Part shown: piece by piece, positions 16,729 to 24,060 of the stretch
Layout: every line of letters begins with the position of its first letter
How positions within the stretch are numbered: the stretch's first letter is position 1
Made by a program: the position numbers and the translations under genes
The notes under the pieces: generated by a model
What the model was told of the DNA's origin: nothing
Databases searched by the model: none
The model's input: only the letters and a program-made list of their open reading frames with translations
Assembly: GCA_937934165.1 (NCBI GenBank)
Contig: CALGZX010000033.1
Coordinates: 1-40,020 of the forward strand
DNA from: an uncultured Collinsella sp.
Lineage (GTDB): Bacteria > Actinomycetota > Coriobacteriia > Coriobacteriales > Coriobacteriaceae
Length of the DNA: 40,020 nucleotides
Reading direction: 5' to 3'

Positions 16729-18156
16729 CTATGCCTCGGCGGTGTCCAGATCGAAGCCAAAGTAGCGAACGGAATTGTTGTAGCTGATATCGCGCACGAT
16801 GGTGCCCAGCAGCTCCATGTCGGCCGGATACTTGCCCTGCTCAACCCACTCGCCGATCACGCTACACAGCACGCGACGGAAATACTCGTGGCGCGGATAG
16901 GACAGGAAGGAGCGGGAGTCGGTGAGCATGCCGACAAAGTTGCCCAGAACGCCCTCGTTAGCCAGAGCCGTGAGCTGCTCGCGCATACCGACCTCGTTGT
17001 CGTTGAACCACCAGGCGGAACCGTTCTGGATCTTACCGGAGGTCGGAGCCTCCTGGAAACAGCCCATCACGGTATCGATCATGGTGTTGTCGATGGGGTT
17101 CAAGCTGTACAGGATGGTCTTGGGCAAGCCGCAGGTCTCCTGGATGGAGTTGAGGAAATCGGCGAGCTGGTCGGACGGCGTGTAGTTGGAGATGCAGTCA
17201 TAACCGGTATCGGGGCCGAGCTTGGCAAACATGGCGCGGTTGTTGTCGCGCTTGCAGCCAAAGTGCAGCTGCATGGCCCAGCCCAGACGGACATACTCAC
17301 CGGCAACGAACTGCATAAAGGCAGTCTTGTACTTGAGGACTTCTTCCTCGGTGAGCGGCTCAGCAGCCAGGCCCTTGGCAAAGATGGCCTCGATCTCGTC
17401 GGCGGTAGCCGGGACGTACATAACGTAATCGAGTGCATGGTCGGATGCGCGGCAGCCCAGCTCGTGAGCAACGTCGTAGCGCTTGGAGATGGCAGACTTC
17501 ATGCCCTCAAAGTCGCCGACCTCAACGCCGGCAACCTCGGAAAGATGCTTGCAGTAGTCGGCAAACTCCTGGCCGCGCTCGATGCGCAGAGCGGCATCGG
17601 GGCGCATGGCGGGAACGACCTGGACGTCAAAGCTGTCATCGGCGGCAATCTTCTTGTGCCACTCAAAGCTGTCGGCGGGGTCGTCAGTAGTGCAGATCAT
17701 GCGAACGTTGGACTGCTTGATCAGGTTGCGGCAGGTGAAGCTGGTCTCGGCGAGCTTGGCGTTGGCAAGGTCCCAAACCTCCTGGGCAGTCTTGCCGTTG
17801 AGGACGCCCTCGTAGCCAAAGTAGCGCTTAAGCTCCAGGTGGCTCCACTCAAAGACGGGGTTGCCGACGCAGCGACCCAGAGTCTCGGCCCACTTTTGAA
17901 ACTTCTCGCGAGCAGGGGCATCACCAGTGATAAAACGCTCGTCGACGCCGTTGGCGCGCATCAGGCGCCACTTGTAGTGGTCGCCGCCCAGCCAAACCTC
18001 GGTGATGTTCTCGAAACGCTTGTCCTCCCAAATCTCCTTAGGAGAAATGTGGCAGTGATAGTCGACGATGGGCATGCCCTCGGCAAAGTTGTGGAACAGC
18101 TCCTCGCCGGTCTTGGTGCTCAGCAGGAAATCCTGATCGTCCATGAAGTTTTTCAT
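16729..18156 (-). CDS. uxaC: Uronate isomerase
   Basis: 475 residues, normal for UxaC of the amidohydrolase-like superfamily. The metal-site motif DYHCHI is at about 32-37. The conserved WLGGDHYKWRLMRANGV stretch follows at about 55-72, and WWFNDNEVGM and LTDSRSFLSYPRHEYFRR lie near the C-terminus. It interconverts D-glucuronate with D-fructuronate and D-galacturonate with D-tagaturonate. It is the first gene of the operon, directly behind the palindromic operators at 18210-18261. The ATG at 18156 follows AAAGGGG; the open frame extends upstream to 18225 but crosses an operator and was rejected. Confidence 0.95.
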   Translation of the reverse strand: MKNFMDDQDFLLSTKTGEELFHNFAEGMPIVDYHCHISPKEIWEDKRFENITEVWLGGDHYKWRLMRANGVDERFITGDAPAREKFQKWAETLGRCVGNPVFEWSHLELKRYFGYEGVLNGKTAQEVWDLANAKLAETSFTCRNLIKQSNVRMICTTDDPADSFEWHKKIAADDSFDVQVVPAMRPDAALRIERGQEFADYCKHLSEVAGVEVGDFEGMKSAISKRYDVAHELGCRASDHALDYVMYVPATADEIEAIFAKGLAAEPLTEEEVLKYKTAFMQFVAGEYVRLGWAMQLHFGCKRDNNRAMFAKLGPDTGYDCISNYTPSDQLADFLNSIQETCGLPKTILYSLNPIDNTMIDTVMGCFQEAPTSGKIQNGSAWWFNDNEVGMREQLTALANEGVLGNFVGMLTDSRSFLSYPRHEYFRRVLCSVIGEWVEQGKYPADMELLGTIVRDISYNNSVRYFGFDLDTAEA

Positions 18157-18209
18157 CAAACAACCCCTTTGTTTGCGGAGCGGGCGCACAATACGCTCGT
18201 CATCCTCTA

Positions 18210-18261
18210 GGTGAACGTTCACCATACTAATCCATTACGACTCAAAAGGTGAACGTTCACC
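18210..18261 (-). promoter_or_regulatory. uxa operon promoter with two LacI-type operators
   Basis: The perfect palindrome GGTGAACGTTCACC occurs at 18210-18223 and again at 18248-18261, with centres 38 bp apart. On the minus strand TTCACC in the second copy can act as -35 (18253-18248) and TAGTAT (18229-18224) as -10, with an 18-bp spacer. The first copy therefore sits just downstream of the -10 and the second covers the -35, which suits repression. A decayed half-site, GGTGAACGG, is at 18274. The LacI protein encoded at 18617-19696 is the expected binder. Confidence 0.75.
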
Positions 18262-18392
18262 TAACAACCATGGGGTGAACGGTAGGTTTTGCCCGTTCAA
18301 CGGTTGCTGGAGATGTGACCTGCATGTATTGCGGACTGTTTGGCGTCCCCGAACACCGAACTTGAGCGCTTTTGCTCAGGTGGGTCATGTCC

Positions 18393-18591
18393 CGACGTAC
18401 ATTTTTGGGAGTATTCAGCATTGGAGCGCGCCGTGCGCCATCCTCAGCGTCCTATTTGGAACGCAGATAGCGCCCGATCGGCATAAAAAGTGCCCCCGAT
18501 GGCAAATTACGCCATCGGGGGCACTTAAAACAGTCGTTCTGCACCTCATTCAGGGCATGCCAATGCTGAATACTCCCAAAAATGCACGTCG
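18393..18591. repeat. Long inverted repeat enclosing a terminator
   Basis: A 25-bp perfect inverted repeat has arms at 18400-18424 and 18560-18584. It extends outward to 18393 and 18591 with a single mismatch. The arms contain GGGAGTATTCAGCATTGG and its complement. Between them lies the 16-bp perfect terminator stem at 18488-18526. No open reading frame inside looks real. The 18262-18616 stretch otherwise holds only this element and a small stem TTGAGC/GCTCAA-like pair near 18362-18379. The structure could be a MITE-like insertion or a large RNA hairpin. Confidence 0.7.
18488..18526. terminator. Strong two-way terminator after the uronate LacI gene
   Basis: AAGTGCCCCCGATGGC (18488-18503) pairs perfectly with 18511-18526 around a seven-base loop. 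A-runs flank it on the left and T/A-rich bases on the right, giving a U-rich tail on the minus strand (AAAAA at 18485-18489). It would end lacI transcription before the uxa promoter. Confidence 0.85.
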
Positions 18592-18616
18592 CAAGAGGGG
18601 GTACCTGCTCAATCGG

Positions 18617-19696
18617 CTAAATACCCGCAAGTTCGCAGTAGCGATCGACATTGCTGGCAAATACCATCTCGACGGCGCCCTTCTGGACGGGCACCGTCGG
18701 GGTCCTTCCCCACAGCAGATAATCGCCCAGCGTCTTAGCGCCGCGATACGCCAGGCTCGTCGGGTCCTTATAGACAATATTGGTAAAGATACCGCGGCGC
18801 AAGGCCAGAGCACTTTCGGGAAACAGGTCGTTGCCGATCACCATGACCTGACCGGCCTTGCCGGTCGAGACGAGCGCGTCGGCAACCACTTCGGAACCAA
18901 CGGCAAAAACGCTACAGATAAGTTCAGGGGCGTCCGGCGCACTCAAGCGCTTTTCGAGCTCATGCTCGAGTTGTTTGACTTGCGCATGGGCACCTGCAAG
19001 ATCCTCAACCTGCCAGGGAACATTGTGCTCGCGAAGGTAATTGTGGAAGGCGCGGGCGGTTAGATAGTGCGAATCGGTATATGGGTCGCCTGTCAAAAGG
19101 AGCACGCGGGCGTCGGCCCCAGAAGCATGGACCAGGTTTGCCGCCTGCTCGGCCATAAGGCTGCCTGCCGTCGAATAATCGGCCAAGCTCGCACCCAAAC
19201 GATTCAAATGCGGACGGTCGCCGTCGACAAGCTCAATCGTCACGCCCGCCTCGGCGATCTGCCCCAAAAGCTCAGTCGCACGATCGTCGCCCGGCGCATA
19301 GGCGAGCAAGCCATCAATCTTCTCGCCCACCTGCAGACGCTCGTCGATTTGCTCGAGTGCATCAGCGTAGCCGCCCACGCCAAATTCAACGCGCTCAACC
19401 GTAATGCCCCGGTCGATGACCTCCTGTTCAAAGCGATTGCAGCCTTCCCACAGGTAACGGAAAAAGTATGCTCCCTCGCGCGATGCGCGGGGCAGGCAAA
19501 ACACCAGATTGATATCCTTGCGGCGCAGGCTTGAGGCACTTGTGTTGCGGTGATAGCCCATGGCCTCGGCCTTAGCGTTCACCTTGGCGCGCACGGATTC
19601 GCTCACGCCGGCCTTTCCCGTCAGAGCCTTGTGCACGGTATTGATGGAAACGCCAAGCTCGGCGGCTATGTCCTTCATGGTTACGCGAGCGCTCAT
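18617..19696 (-). CDS. LacI-family transcriptional regulator, probable uronate-operon repressor
   Basis: 359 residues. The N-terminal helix-turn-helix (about 7-27, MKDIAAELGVSINTVHKALTG) is followed by a hinge region and a periplasmic-binding-protein-like effector domain (about 62-359). Residues 7-60 are typical of LacI/PurR, but the core lacks the canonical 'SRALNG' wording, having VHKALTG. It lies directly upstream of the uxa operon, on the same strand, separated by a terminator and the GGTGAACGTTCACC operators. It most likely represses that operon until a uronate-derived inducer binds. The ATG at 19696 follows GGAG; the gene ends TAG at 18617. Confidence 0.88.
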   Translation of the reverse strand: MSARVTMKDIAAELGVSINTVHKALTGKAGVSESVRAKVNAKAEAMGYHRNTSASSLRRKDINLVFCLPRASREGAYFFRYLWEGCNRFEQEVIDRGITVERVEFGVGGYADALEQIDERLQVGEKIDGLLAYAPGDDRATELLGQIAEAGVTIELVDGDRPHLNRLGASLADYSTAGSLMAEQAANLVHASGADARVLLLTGDPYTDSHYLTARAFHNYLREHNVPWQVEDLAGAHAQVKQLEHELEKRLSAPDAPELICSVFAVGSEVVADALVSTGKAGQVMVIGNDLFPESALALRRGIFTNIVYKDPTSLAYRGAKTLGDYLLWGRTPTVPVQKGAVEMVFASNVDRYCELAGI

Positions 19697-19793
19697 GCGG
19701 TTACTCCGTTATAGATAAGTTGCCAATTAATAGTCCAGTTAACGATACCCCAAAAATACTCTTCGACTCGCCGTGCTCTCCCTCAAATGCACA

Positions 19794-19827
19794 AAGCGCC
19801 CCGCGAACGGATGCCCGCGGAGCGCTT
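19794..19827 (-). terminator. Hairpin after the FeoB-associated gene
   Basis: AAGCGCCCCGCG (19794-19805) pairs with CGCGGAGCGCTT (19816-19827), with one mismatch. It lies 13 bases past the small gene's stop on the minus strand. The trailing sequence is only weakly T-rich. Confidence 0.6.
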
Positions 19828-19840
19828 GGATGTCCGGACC

Positions 19841-20041
19841 TTATTTGATACCGCGACCCAAGTCTTCGGCGATTTTGTCTACGCCCTTAAGTGCGGCGCA
19901 CGTCTTTTTGTTGGAGCAATGCCCCATGCAAACGCCACCCTGAGCGCAGTCGGCGCAGGTGCCCTTGCGGTAGATGCGCACGCATACCGCGACAAACGCA
20001 ATACCGATAACAGCCAGTACAACAATATCGATAGGTGCCAT
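19841..20041 (-). CDS. FeoB-associated Cys-rich membrane protein
   Basis: 66 residues. A membrane helix (about 4-23, IDIVVLAVIGIAFVAVCVRI) is followed by a cysteine-rich stretch with five Cys (GTCADCAQGGVCMGHCSNKKTC, written here by pattern C-x2-C-x5-C-x3-C-x5-C). This fits the small FeoB-associated family that often follows feoB and may assist Fe(II) passage; its exact role is not settled. It lies 205 bases downstream of feoB on the same strand. The ATG at 20041 has GAGGAGG upstream, so it is well translated. Confidence 0.85.
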   Translation of the reverse strand: MAPIDIVVLAVIGIAFVAVCVRIYRKGTCADCAQGGVCMGHCSNKKTCAALKGVDKIAEDLGRGIK

Positions 20042-20099
20042 AGCAAGCCTCCTCTAGTTAACCATCACTTACTTTACCCCATTCTCCACCTACCAAATA

Positions 20100-20173
20100 G
20101 GGACAGGTTTATTTTGGTCGGTTTTATCTGCGGAAACGCCACATCTTACTTCTGGAGCAAAGCAATCTGTCCC
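20100..20173. repeat. Short element ended by GGGACAG/CTGTCCC
   Basis: GGGACAG (20100-20106) and CTGTCCC (20167-20173) bound 60 bases of unexplained sequence between feoB and the Cys-rich gene. GGGACAG...CTGTCCC ends are common on short repeats in many genomes, some linked to REP-type transposases. A related GGGACAGACCCC stands alone at about 38446. No second full copy is in the window. Confidence 0.4.
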
Positions 20174-20184
20174 CCCATTGCGTC

Positions 20185-20218
20185 AAAAAGCCCGAGTGTC
20201 ACTAAGACACCCGGGCTC
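20185..20218 (-). terminator. Rho-independent terminator of feoB
   Basis: On the minus strand GAGCCCGGGTGTC pairs with GACACTCGGGCT around five bases, with one mismatch, followed by TTTTT. It lies about 30 bases past the feoB stop. Confidence 0.85.
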
Positions 20219-20246
20219 GTGGAAAGGGGTTGATCCCTATTCGGAC

Positions 20247-22574
20247 TTAGGCGGAAACTGCAGCGGAAGCAGTGTTGGTCTCGTCCTCGTCGGTCCAAGC
20301 GTGCTTGGGCATAGGACGGAAAATCTGGAAGAGCATCGCGACCAGCAGCACGATAGCCACAACCGTCCAGAAGCCAAACTGCCCAAGGACAAGCAGGTTA
20401 TAGAACTGGTTGATGAACAGGCCGATCACCCAAGCGAAGGCGCACTCGTAGCCGAGGGCAATCGCGGTCCACTTGCCGGAATCCATCTGGTTGCGGATGG
20501 TACCCATAGCGGCAAAGCACGGAGCGCACAGCAGGTTGAACGCGCCGAAGGCAACGCAGGCGCCCATGGTGGGGAACATGCCGGCAAACGCGGTCCACAG
20601 GCTCGGGTCGGTCTCGCCCGCGTCGGCGACGGACAGCAGCGAGCCGGCGGTGGCGACAACGTTCTCCTTGGCGACGAGGCCAGAGACAGTCAGCGCGGTT
20701 GCCTGCCAGGTGCTAAAGCCGAGCGGGGCGAAGATCCAAGCGACCAGGTTGCCCAGCATGGCGAGCACGGAGTAGTCCATGAACTCCTCGGGGATGCCGT
20801 CCATCGCAGGCAGGAAGCCAAAGGAGCCGTTGTAGCTACCAAAGTTGGAGAGGAACCACACCACGACGGTAGAGGCGAAGATGACCGTGCCAGCCTTCTT
20901 GATAAAGGCCCAGCAGCGCTCCCACACGTGCAGCGCCCAAGAGCGGATCGCCGGGAAGTGATAAGCCGGGAGCTCCATGACAAACGGGGTCGGACGGCCG
21001 GCGAAGAGCTTGGTCTTCTTGAGCATGAGGCCCGAGGCGATGACGGCAAAGACGCCCAGGAAGTAGAAGAGCGGGCTGATCCACGCGGCGGTGGTGGAAG
21101 AATCGCCGATGATGGAACCCATGAGCAGGGCGATGATCGGCAGCTTGGCGCCACAGGGAATAAACGTGGTGGTCATGACCGTCATGCGGCGGTCCTTCTC
21201 GTTCTCGATGGTCTTGGTGGCCATGACGCCGGGGACGCCGCAGCCCGAGGACACGAGCATGGGGATGAAAGACTTACCGGACAGGCCAAAGCGGCGGAAC
21301 ACGCGGTCCATGATAAAGGCGACGCGGGCCATATAGCCGCAGTCCTCCAGGAAGGACAGCATGACGAACAGCAGGAACATCTGCGGGACGAAGCCGAAGA
21401 TGGCGCCCAGGCCGCCGACGATGCCGTCGCAGACCAGCGAATCGACCAGGCCACCGTCCTCGGTGCCGCCCGCCACAAGGGCGTCGTGCACCACGGTGGT
21501 GATACCCGGGACATAGGGGCCGTACTGTGCCGGGTCGACCGAGTCGGCATTGTCACCCGCAGCCTCGACGGCCGCGTCGTAGGCGTCGCGACCCTGGCCG
21601 AGCACATACCAACCGTCGGTACCGAAGAGCTGGTCGTTGGTGAAGTCGGTCACCGTGCCGCCCAAGGTAGAAACGGCGATGTAGTACACGCAGAACATGA
21701 TGACCACAAAGATCGGCAGGCCCAGGATACGGTTGGTAACCACGCGGTCGATCTTCTCGGAGGTGCTCATCTTTGCCGGAGCCTTGGTGAGGCACTCGTC
21801 AATGATGTGGGCAATCACGCCGTAACGCTCGCCGGTGATGATGGACTCGGCGTCGTCGTCGCAGTCCTGCTCGCACTGGGCGACCAGCTGCTCCACGCGA
21901 GCGGCCTTCTCCTTGGTGAGGTTGATGAGCTTGCAGGCGTCCGCGTCGCGCTCGAACAGCTTGACGGCGTAATAGCGGCGCTTGTTGGCGGAAACGCTCG
22001 CCGGAAGGTTGTTCTCGATGTGGTCCAGAACGTCCTCGATGGAGGAGTCGAACTTGTGCTCCGGCACCTGGCCCTTGGAAGCAGCGGACTTCTTGACCTG
22101 CTCGAACAGCTCCTTAATACCCTTGTTCTTAAGGGCCGAGATCATCATGACCGGGCAGCCGAGCTTCTTGGAGAGCTTGTCCGTGTCGATCTTGTCGCCG
22201 TTCTTCTCGACCAGGTCGGCCATGTTGAGGGCAACGACCACGGGCAGGCCGGTCTCGATAACCTGAAGCGCCAGATACAGGTTGCGCTCGAGGTTGGTGG
22301 CGTCGACAACCTGGACGACAACATCGGGCTCGCCGCTCATGAGGTAATCGCGCGAGCATTGCTCCTCGGGGCTGTAGGGGGAAAGCGAGTAGATGCCAGG
22401 GAGGTCCGTGATGGTAACGTTCTTGTCGCTTAGGAGCTTGGCTTCCTTTTTCTCAACCGTGACGCCGGGCCAGTTGCCAACGTAGCCGTTGGCGCCGGTA
22501 ATCAGGTTGAAAAGCGTGGTCTTGCCGCAGTTGGGGTTACCCGCCAGCGCGACATGGATCTGAGAATCCGCCAT
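20247..22574 (-). CDS. feoB: Ferrous iron transporter FeoB
   Basis: 775 residues. The N-terminal G domain has G1 GNPNCGKTT (about 12-20), G3 DLPG and G4 NMAD, with a helical guanine-dissociation-inhibitor region to about 270. The membrane part follows, with the two Gate motifs seen as SSGCGVPG and the later AFGAFNLLCAPCFAAMG stretch. Conserved Cys residues lie in both. It imports Fe2+ across the cytoplasmic membrane. The ATG at 22574 follows AAGGAAGAAGGA. It is downstream of two feoA genes on the same strand. The palindrome at 22650-22669 and a hairpin at 22595-22620 occupy the gap before it, so part of its control may be separate. Confidence 0.97.
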   Translation of the reverse strand: MADSQIHVALAGNPNCGKTTLFNLITGANGYVGNWPGVTVEKKEAKLLSDKNVTITDLPGIYSLSPYSPEEQCSRDYLMSGEPDVVVQVVDATNLERNLYLALQVIETGLPVVVALNMADLVEKNGDKIDTDKLSKKLGCPVMMISALKNKGIKELFEQVKKSAASKGQVPEHKFDSSIEDVLDHIENNLPASVSANKRRYYAVKLFERDADACKLINLTKEKAARVEQLVAQCEQDCDDDAESIITGERYGVIAHIIDECLTKAPAKMSTSEKIDRVVTNRILGLPIFVVIMFCVYYIAVSTLGGTVTDFTNDQLFGTDGWYVLGQGRDAYDAAVEAAGDNADSVDPAQYGPYVPGITTVVHDALVAGGTEDGGLVDSLVCDGIVGGLGAIFGFVPQMFLLFVMLSFLEDCGYMARVAFIMDRVFRRFGLSGKSFIPMLVSSGCGVPGVMATKTIENEKDRRMTVMTTTFIPCGAKLPIIALLMGSIIGDSSTTAAWISPLFYFLGVFAVIASGLMLKKTKLFAGRPTPFVMELPAYHFPAIRSWALHVWERCWAFIKKAGTVIFASTVVVWFLSNFGSYNGSFGFLPAMDGIPEEFMDYSVLAMLGNLVAWIFAPLGFSTWQATALTVSGLVAKENVVATAGSLLSVADAGETDPSLWTAFAGMFPTMGACVAFGAFNLLCAPCFAAMGTIRNQMDSGKWTAIALGYECAFAWVIGLFINQFYNLLVLGQFGFWTVVAIVLLVAMLFQIFRPMPKHAWTDEDETNTASAAVSA

Positions 22575-22594
22575 TCAATCCTTCTTCCTTGTGT

Positions 22595-22620
22595 GCCTGC
22601 GCTGCTTTCTCCGCGCAGGC
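22595..22620 (-). other. Hairpin just upstream of feoB
   Basis: GCCTGCGC (22595-22602) and GCGCAGGC (22613-22620) form a perfect eight-pair stem ending about 20 bases before the feoB start. No U-run follows. It may limit or stabilise the feoB part of the message. Confidence 0.5.
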
Positions 22621-22649
22621 TGGATAATGTGCTTCAAAGATGCTGCATT

Positions 22650-22669
22650 AAGTTAGAAAAACCTAACTT
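22650..22669. promoter_or_regulatory. DtxR-like palindrome between feoA and feoB
   Basis: AAGTTAG and CTAACTT flank AAAAAC, giving a dyad resembling half of the DtxR/IdeR box (TTAGGTTAG...). The minus strand reads AGTTAGGTTTTTCTAACTT. The related AGTTAAC motif occurs twice at the feo operon start. Iron control is inferred from location and motif. Confidence 0.45.
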
Positions 22670-22697
22670 TATCTGCAGAAATATACGCCGCAAGCCC

Positions 22698-22919
22698 CTA
22701 CTGGACCTCGACGACGGCCGCCTCCTCCTTGCGGATGGAAAGCTCGTAGCCGCGCACGTTGATCTCGACCGGATCACCGAGCGGCGCAACCTTCACGACC
22801 TTGAACGAAGTGCCCTTGATGAGCCCCAGGTCCATAAGGTGGCGGCGAAGCGCGCCCTCACCGTGAAGCTTGACGATGGTAGAGCTCTCGCCCACCTTAA
22901 CGTCACCCAACGTCTTCAT
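22698..22919 (-). CDS. feoA: FeoA domain protein (feoB-proximal)
   Basis: 73 residues, an SH3-like beta-barrel of the FeoA family. The conserved RHLMDLGLIKGTSFKVV and the end-strand pattern GDPVEINVRGYELSIRKEEA are both visible. FeoA supports FeoB activity at the membrane, probably by binding its cytoplasmic face. It lies between the other FeoA gene (40 bases upstream) and feoB. The ATG at 22919 follows AAAGGGGG. Confidence 0.92.
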   Translation of the reverse strand: MKTLGDVKVGESSTIVKLHGEGALRRHLMDLGLIKGTSFKVVKVAPLGDPVEINVRGYELSIRKEEAAVVEVQ

Positions 22920-22959
22920 TTACTTGTCCCCCTTTCAGTGCGTACAGAAATACCGTCGA

Positions 22960-23202
22960 CTAACCGACGGTCATGATGTGCATGGCAACCTTGGAATCGA
23001 TACCAAAGCGTGCGCCCAGCACAGTGACGATGATATTGGCGCCACTCGAGCTCACCACGTGGATTTCGTTGCCCTCGACAAAGCCGAGGTCCTTGAGGTG
23101 GTGCTTCATATCCTCATTGCCCTTTACACGAGACACGCGCACGGTTTCGCCCGCTTTCACCATCGAAAGCGGCATGGCCGGCATCTGCGGTCCGCAAGAC
23201 AT
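22960..23202 (-). CDS. FeoA domain protein (operon-first)
   Basis: 80 residues, a second FeoA-type barrel. It has HHLKDLGFVEGNEIHVVSSS and GARFGIDSKVAMHIMTV. The N-terminus has two extra Cys/Met-rich residues (MSCGPQMPAM). It differs clearly from its neighbour, so the two are not a recent duplication. Two FeoA proteins with one FeoB is a known arrangement in anaerobes. The ATG at 23202 follows TAGGAG. The palindromic region at 23245-23298 lies 40 bases upstream. Confidence 0.92.
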   Translation of the reverse strand: MSCGPQMPAMPLSMVKAGETVRVSRVKGNEDMKHHLKDLGFVEGNEIHVVSSSGANIIVTVLGARFGIDSKVAMHIMTVG

Positions 23203-23244
23203 GAGTGGCTCCTAACGTCAGTTCGTCCTCAACATCGACGCGTT

Positions 23245-23298
23245 AAAAGTTAACCACGTCTATGTTCGCTATAGTAAACTAGCACGTGGTTAACTTTT
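23245..23298 (-). promoter_or_regulatory. feo operon promoter region with 15-bp inverted repeat
   Basis: AAAAGTTAACCACGT (23245-23259) and ACGTGGTTAACTTTT (23284-23298) are perfect inverted copies separated by 24 bases. Between them, on the minus strand, TACTAT and TATAGC are both possible -10 sequences. The GTTAAC cores resemble those of DtxR-type iron-regulator sites. Repression by an iron-loaded regulator is the simplest reading; the exact -35 is unclear. Confidence 0.6.
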
Positions 23299-23345
23299 TG
23301 GAAAGGGTCCCCATTCAGATTTCGAAAAAGTTTCCCATACGAAAC

Positions 23346-23382
23346 AAAAGGGCGCGGCAAAGGACCATCCTTTACCACGCCC
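23346..23382 (-). terminator. Terminator of the HPr-like gene
   Basis: On the minus strand GGGCGTGGTAAAGGA pairs with TCCTTTGCCGCGCCC around three bases, with G-U pairs, followed by TTTTG. It starts eight bases past the stop. Confidence 0.8.
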
Positions 23383-23390
23383 TGTCATGC

Positions 23391-23639
23391 TTAAAGCGAG
23401 AGGTTTCTGATCGACGTAACGCAGGAAGCCTCGTCTACGCCCGAAACGCGGAAGATGATGTCCTCGCCGCACTCGCCGTAGAGAGCCATGAGTCCCATGA
23501 CATCGCGGCCATCCGTGTGGCGATCGCCGATGCTGACTGACACGTCGCTACGATGCTTGGCAATGATGTCATAGAGCAGCGCAACCGGGCGGGCATGTAA
23601 TCCCAACGGATCTTTAATCGTCTTTGTAAACTCGACCAT
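23391..23639 (-). CDS. ptsH: HPr-like phosphocarrier protein with Asp at position 46
   Basis: 82 residues, the usual HPr length. The active-site motif PLGLHARPVA has His15, which receives phosphate from enzyme I in the PTS. The regulatory site normally reads K-S46-I-M-G; here it is R45-D46-V47-M48-G49, so the Ser phosphorylated by HPr kinase in Firmicutes is an Asp. Without Ser46 it cannot be phosphorylated there and may resemble the phosphorylated form. No other pts gene is adjacent. The ATG at 23639 follows GGGAGG; the longer frame to 23684 has no family support. It may be the general HPr or a specialised one. Confidence 0.85.
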   Translation of the reverse strand: MVEFTKTIKDPLGLHARPVALLYDIIAKHRSDVSVSIGDRHTDGRDVMGLMALYGECGEDIIFRVSGVDEASCVTSIRNLSL

Positions 23640-23732
23640 GTCCCCTCCCACGACATCGCACATTCGGCCGGCAAACCCAGCCACGTGGTAGTTATTGTAG
23701 CGTTAGATGCTTGTCGAGGACCCCTCCGGATA

Positions 23733-23959
23733 CCCCGTGGTCAAAAAGTGGCAAATATGAGTACTGTCACCAATTTAGTAGCAGCAAAATCGAGAGCAAA
23801 TTGCCTACTTTGAGCGATTCGAAAAGGTTGAAAGCCGTCAAACGCCCTTTAAGGGGGGTTAGATAGATTGATTTTGAGCCCATTTTCGCTCAGAACAGGC
23901 CAAAAAATATGACACCTCTTTTGCAACAGTACTCATATTTGGCATTTTTGCCCACAGGG
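23733..23959. repeat. Long imperfect inverted-repeat element (about 227 bp)
   Basis: CAAATATGAGTACTGT (23752-23767) and its complement (23926-23941) are a perfect 16-bp core. Pairing continues outward to about 23733 and 23959 with a few mismatches and one indel. Inside, TGAGCGA (23811-23817) pairs with TCGCTCA (23886-23892). The 376-base gap between the HPr gene and the permease holds this element and the terminator at 23986, but no convincing gene. It resembles a MITE or a long noncoding hairpin. Confidence 0.7.
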
Positions 23960-23985
23960 TCCAAAATCCATGTCCCAAAACACAA

Positions 23986-24013
23986 AAGGAGGGGCCTCGT
24001 AAGGCCCCTCCTT
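23986..24013 (-). terminator. Terminator of the amino acid permease gene
   Basis: AAGGAGGGGCCT (23986-23997) pairs perfectly with AGGCCCCTCCTT (24002-24013) around four bases. The minus strand continues TTGTGTTTTGG. It lies 47 bases past the stop. Confidence 0.85.
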
Positions 24014-24060
24014 AGGAAAGGGAATCGATTTATTCCACAGCCGTAGATTAATCCTAGCCG

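Noticed and set aside
18275..19063. Plus-strand open frame across the inverted-repeat element and the LacI gene
   Set aside because: It crosses a terminator stem and runs antisense to lacI, with no start signal.
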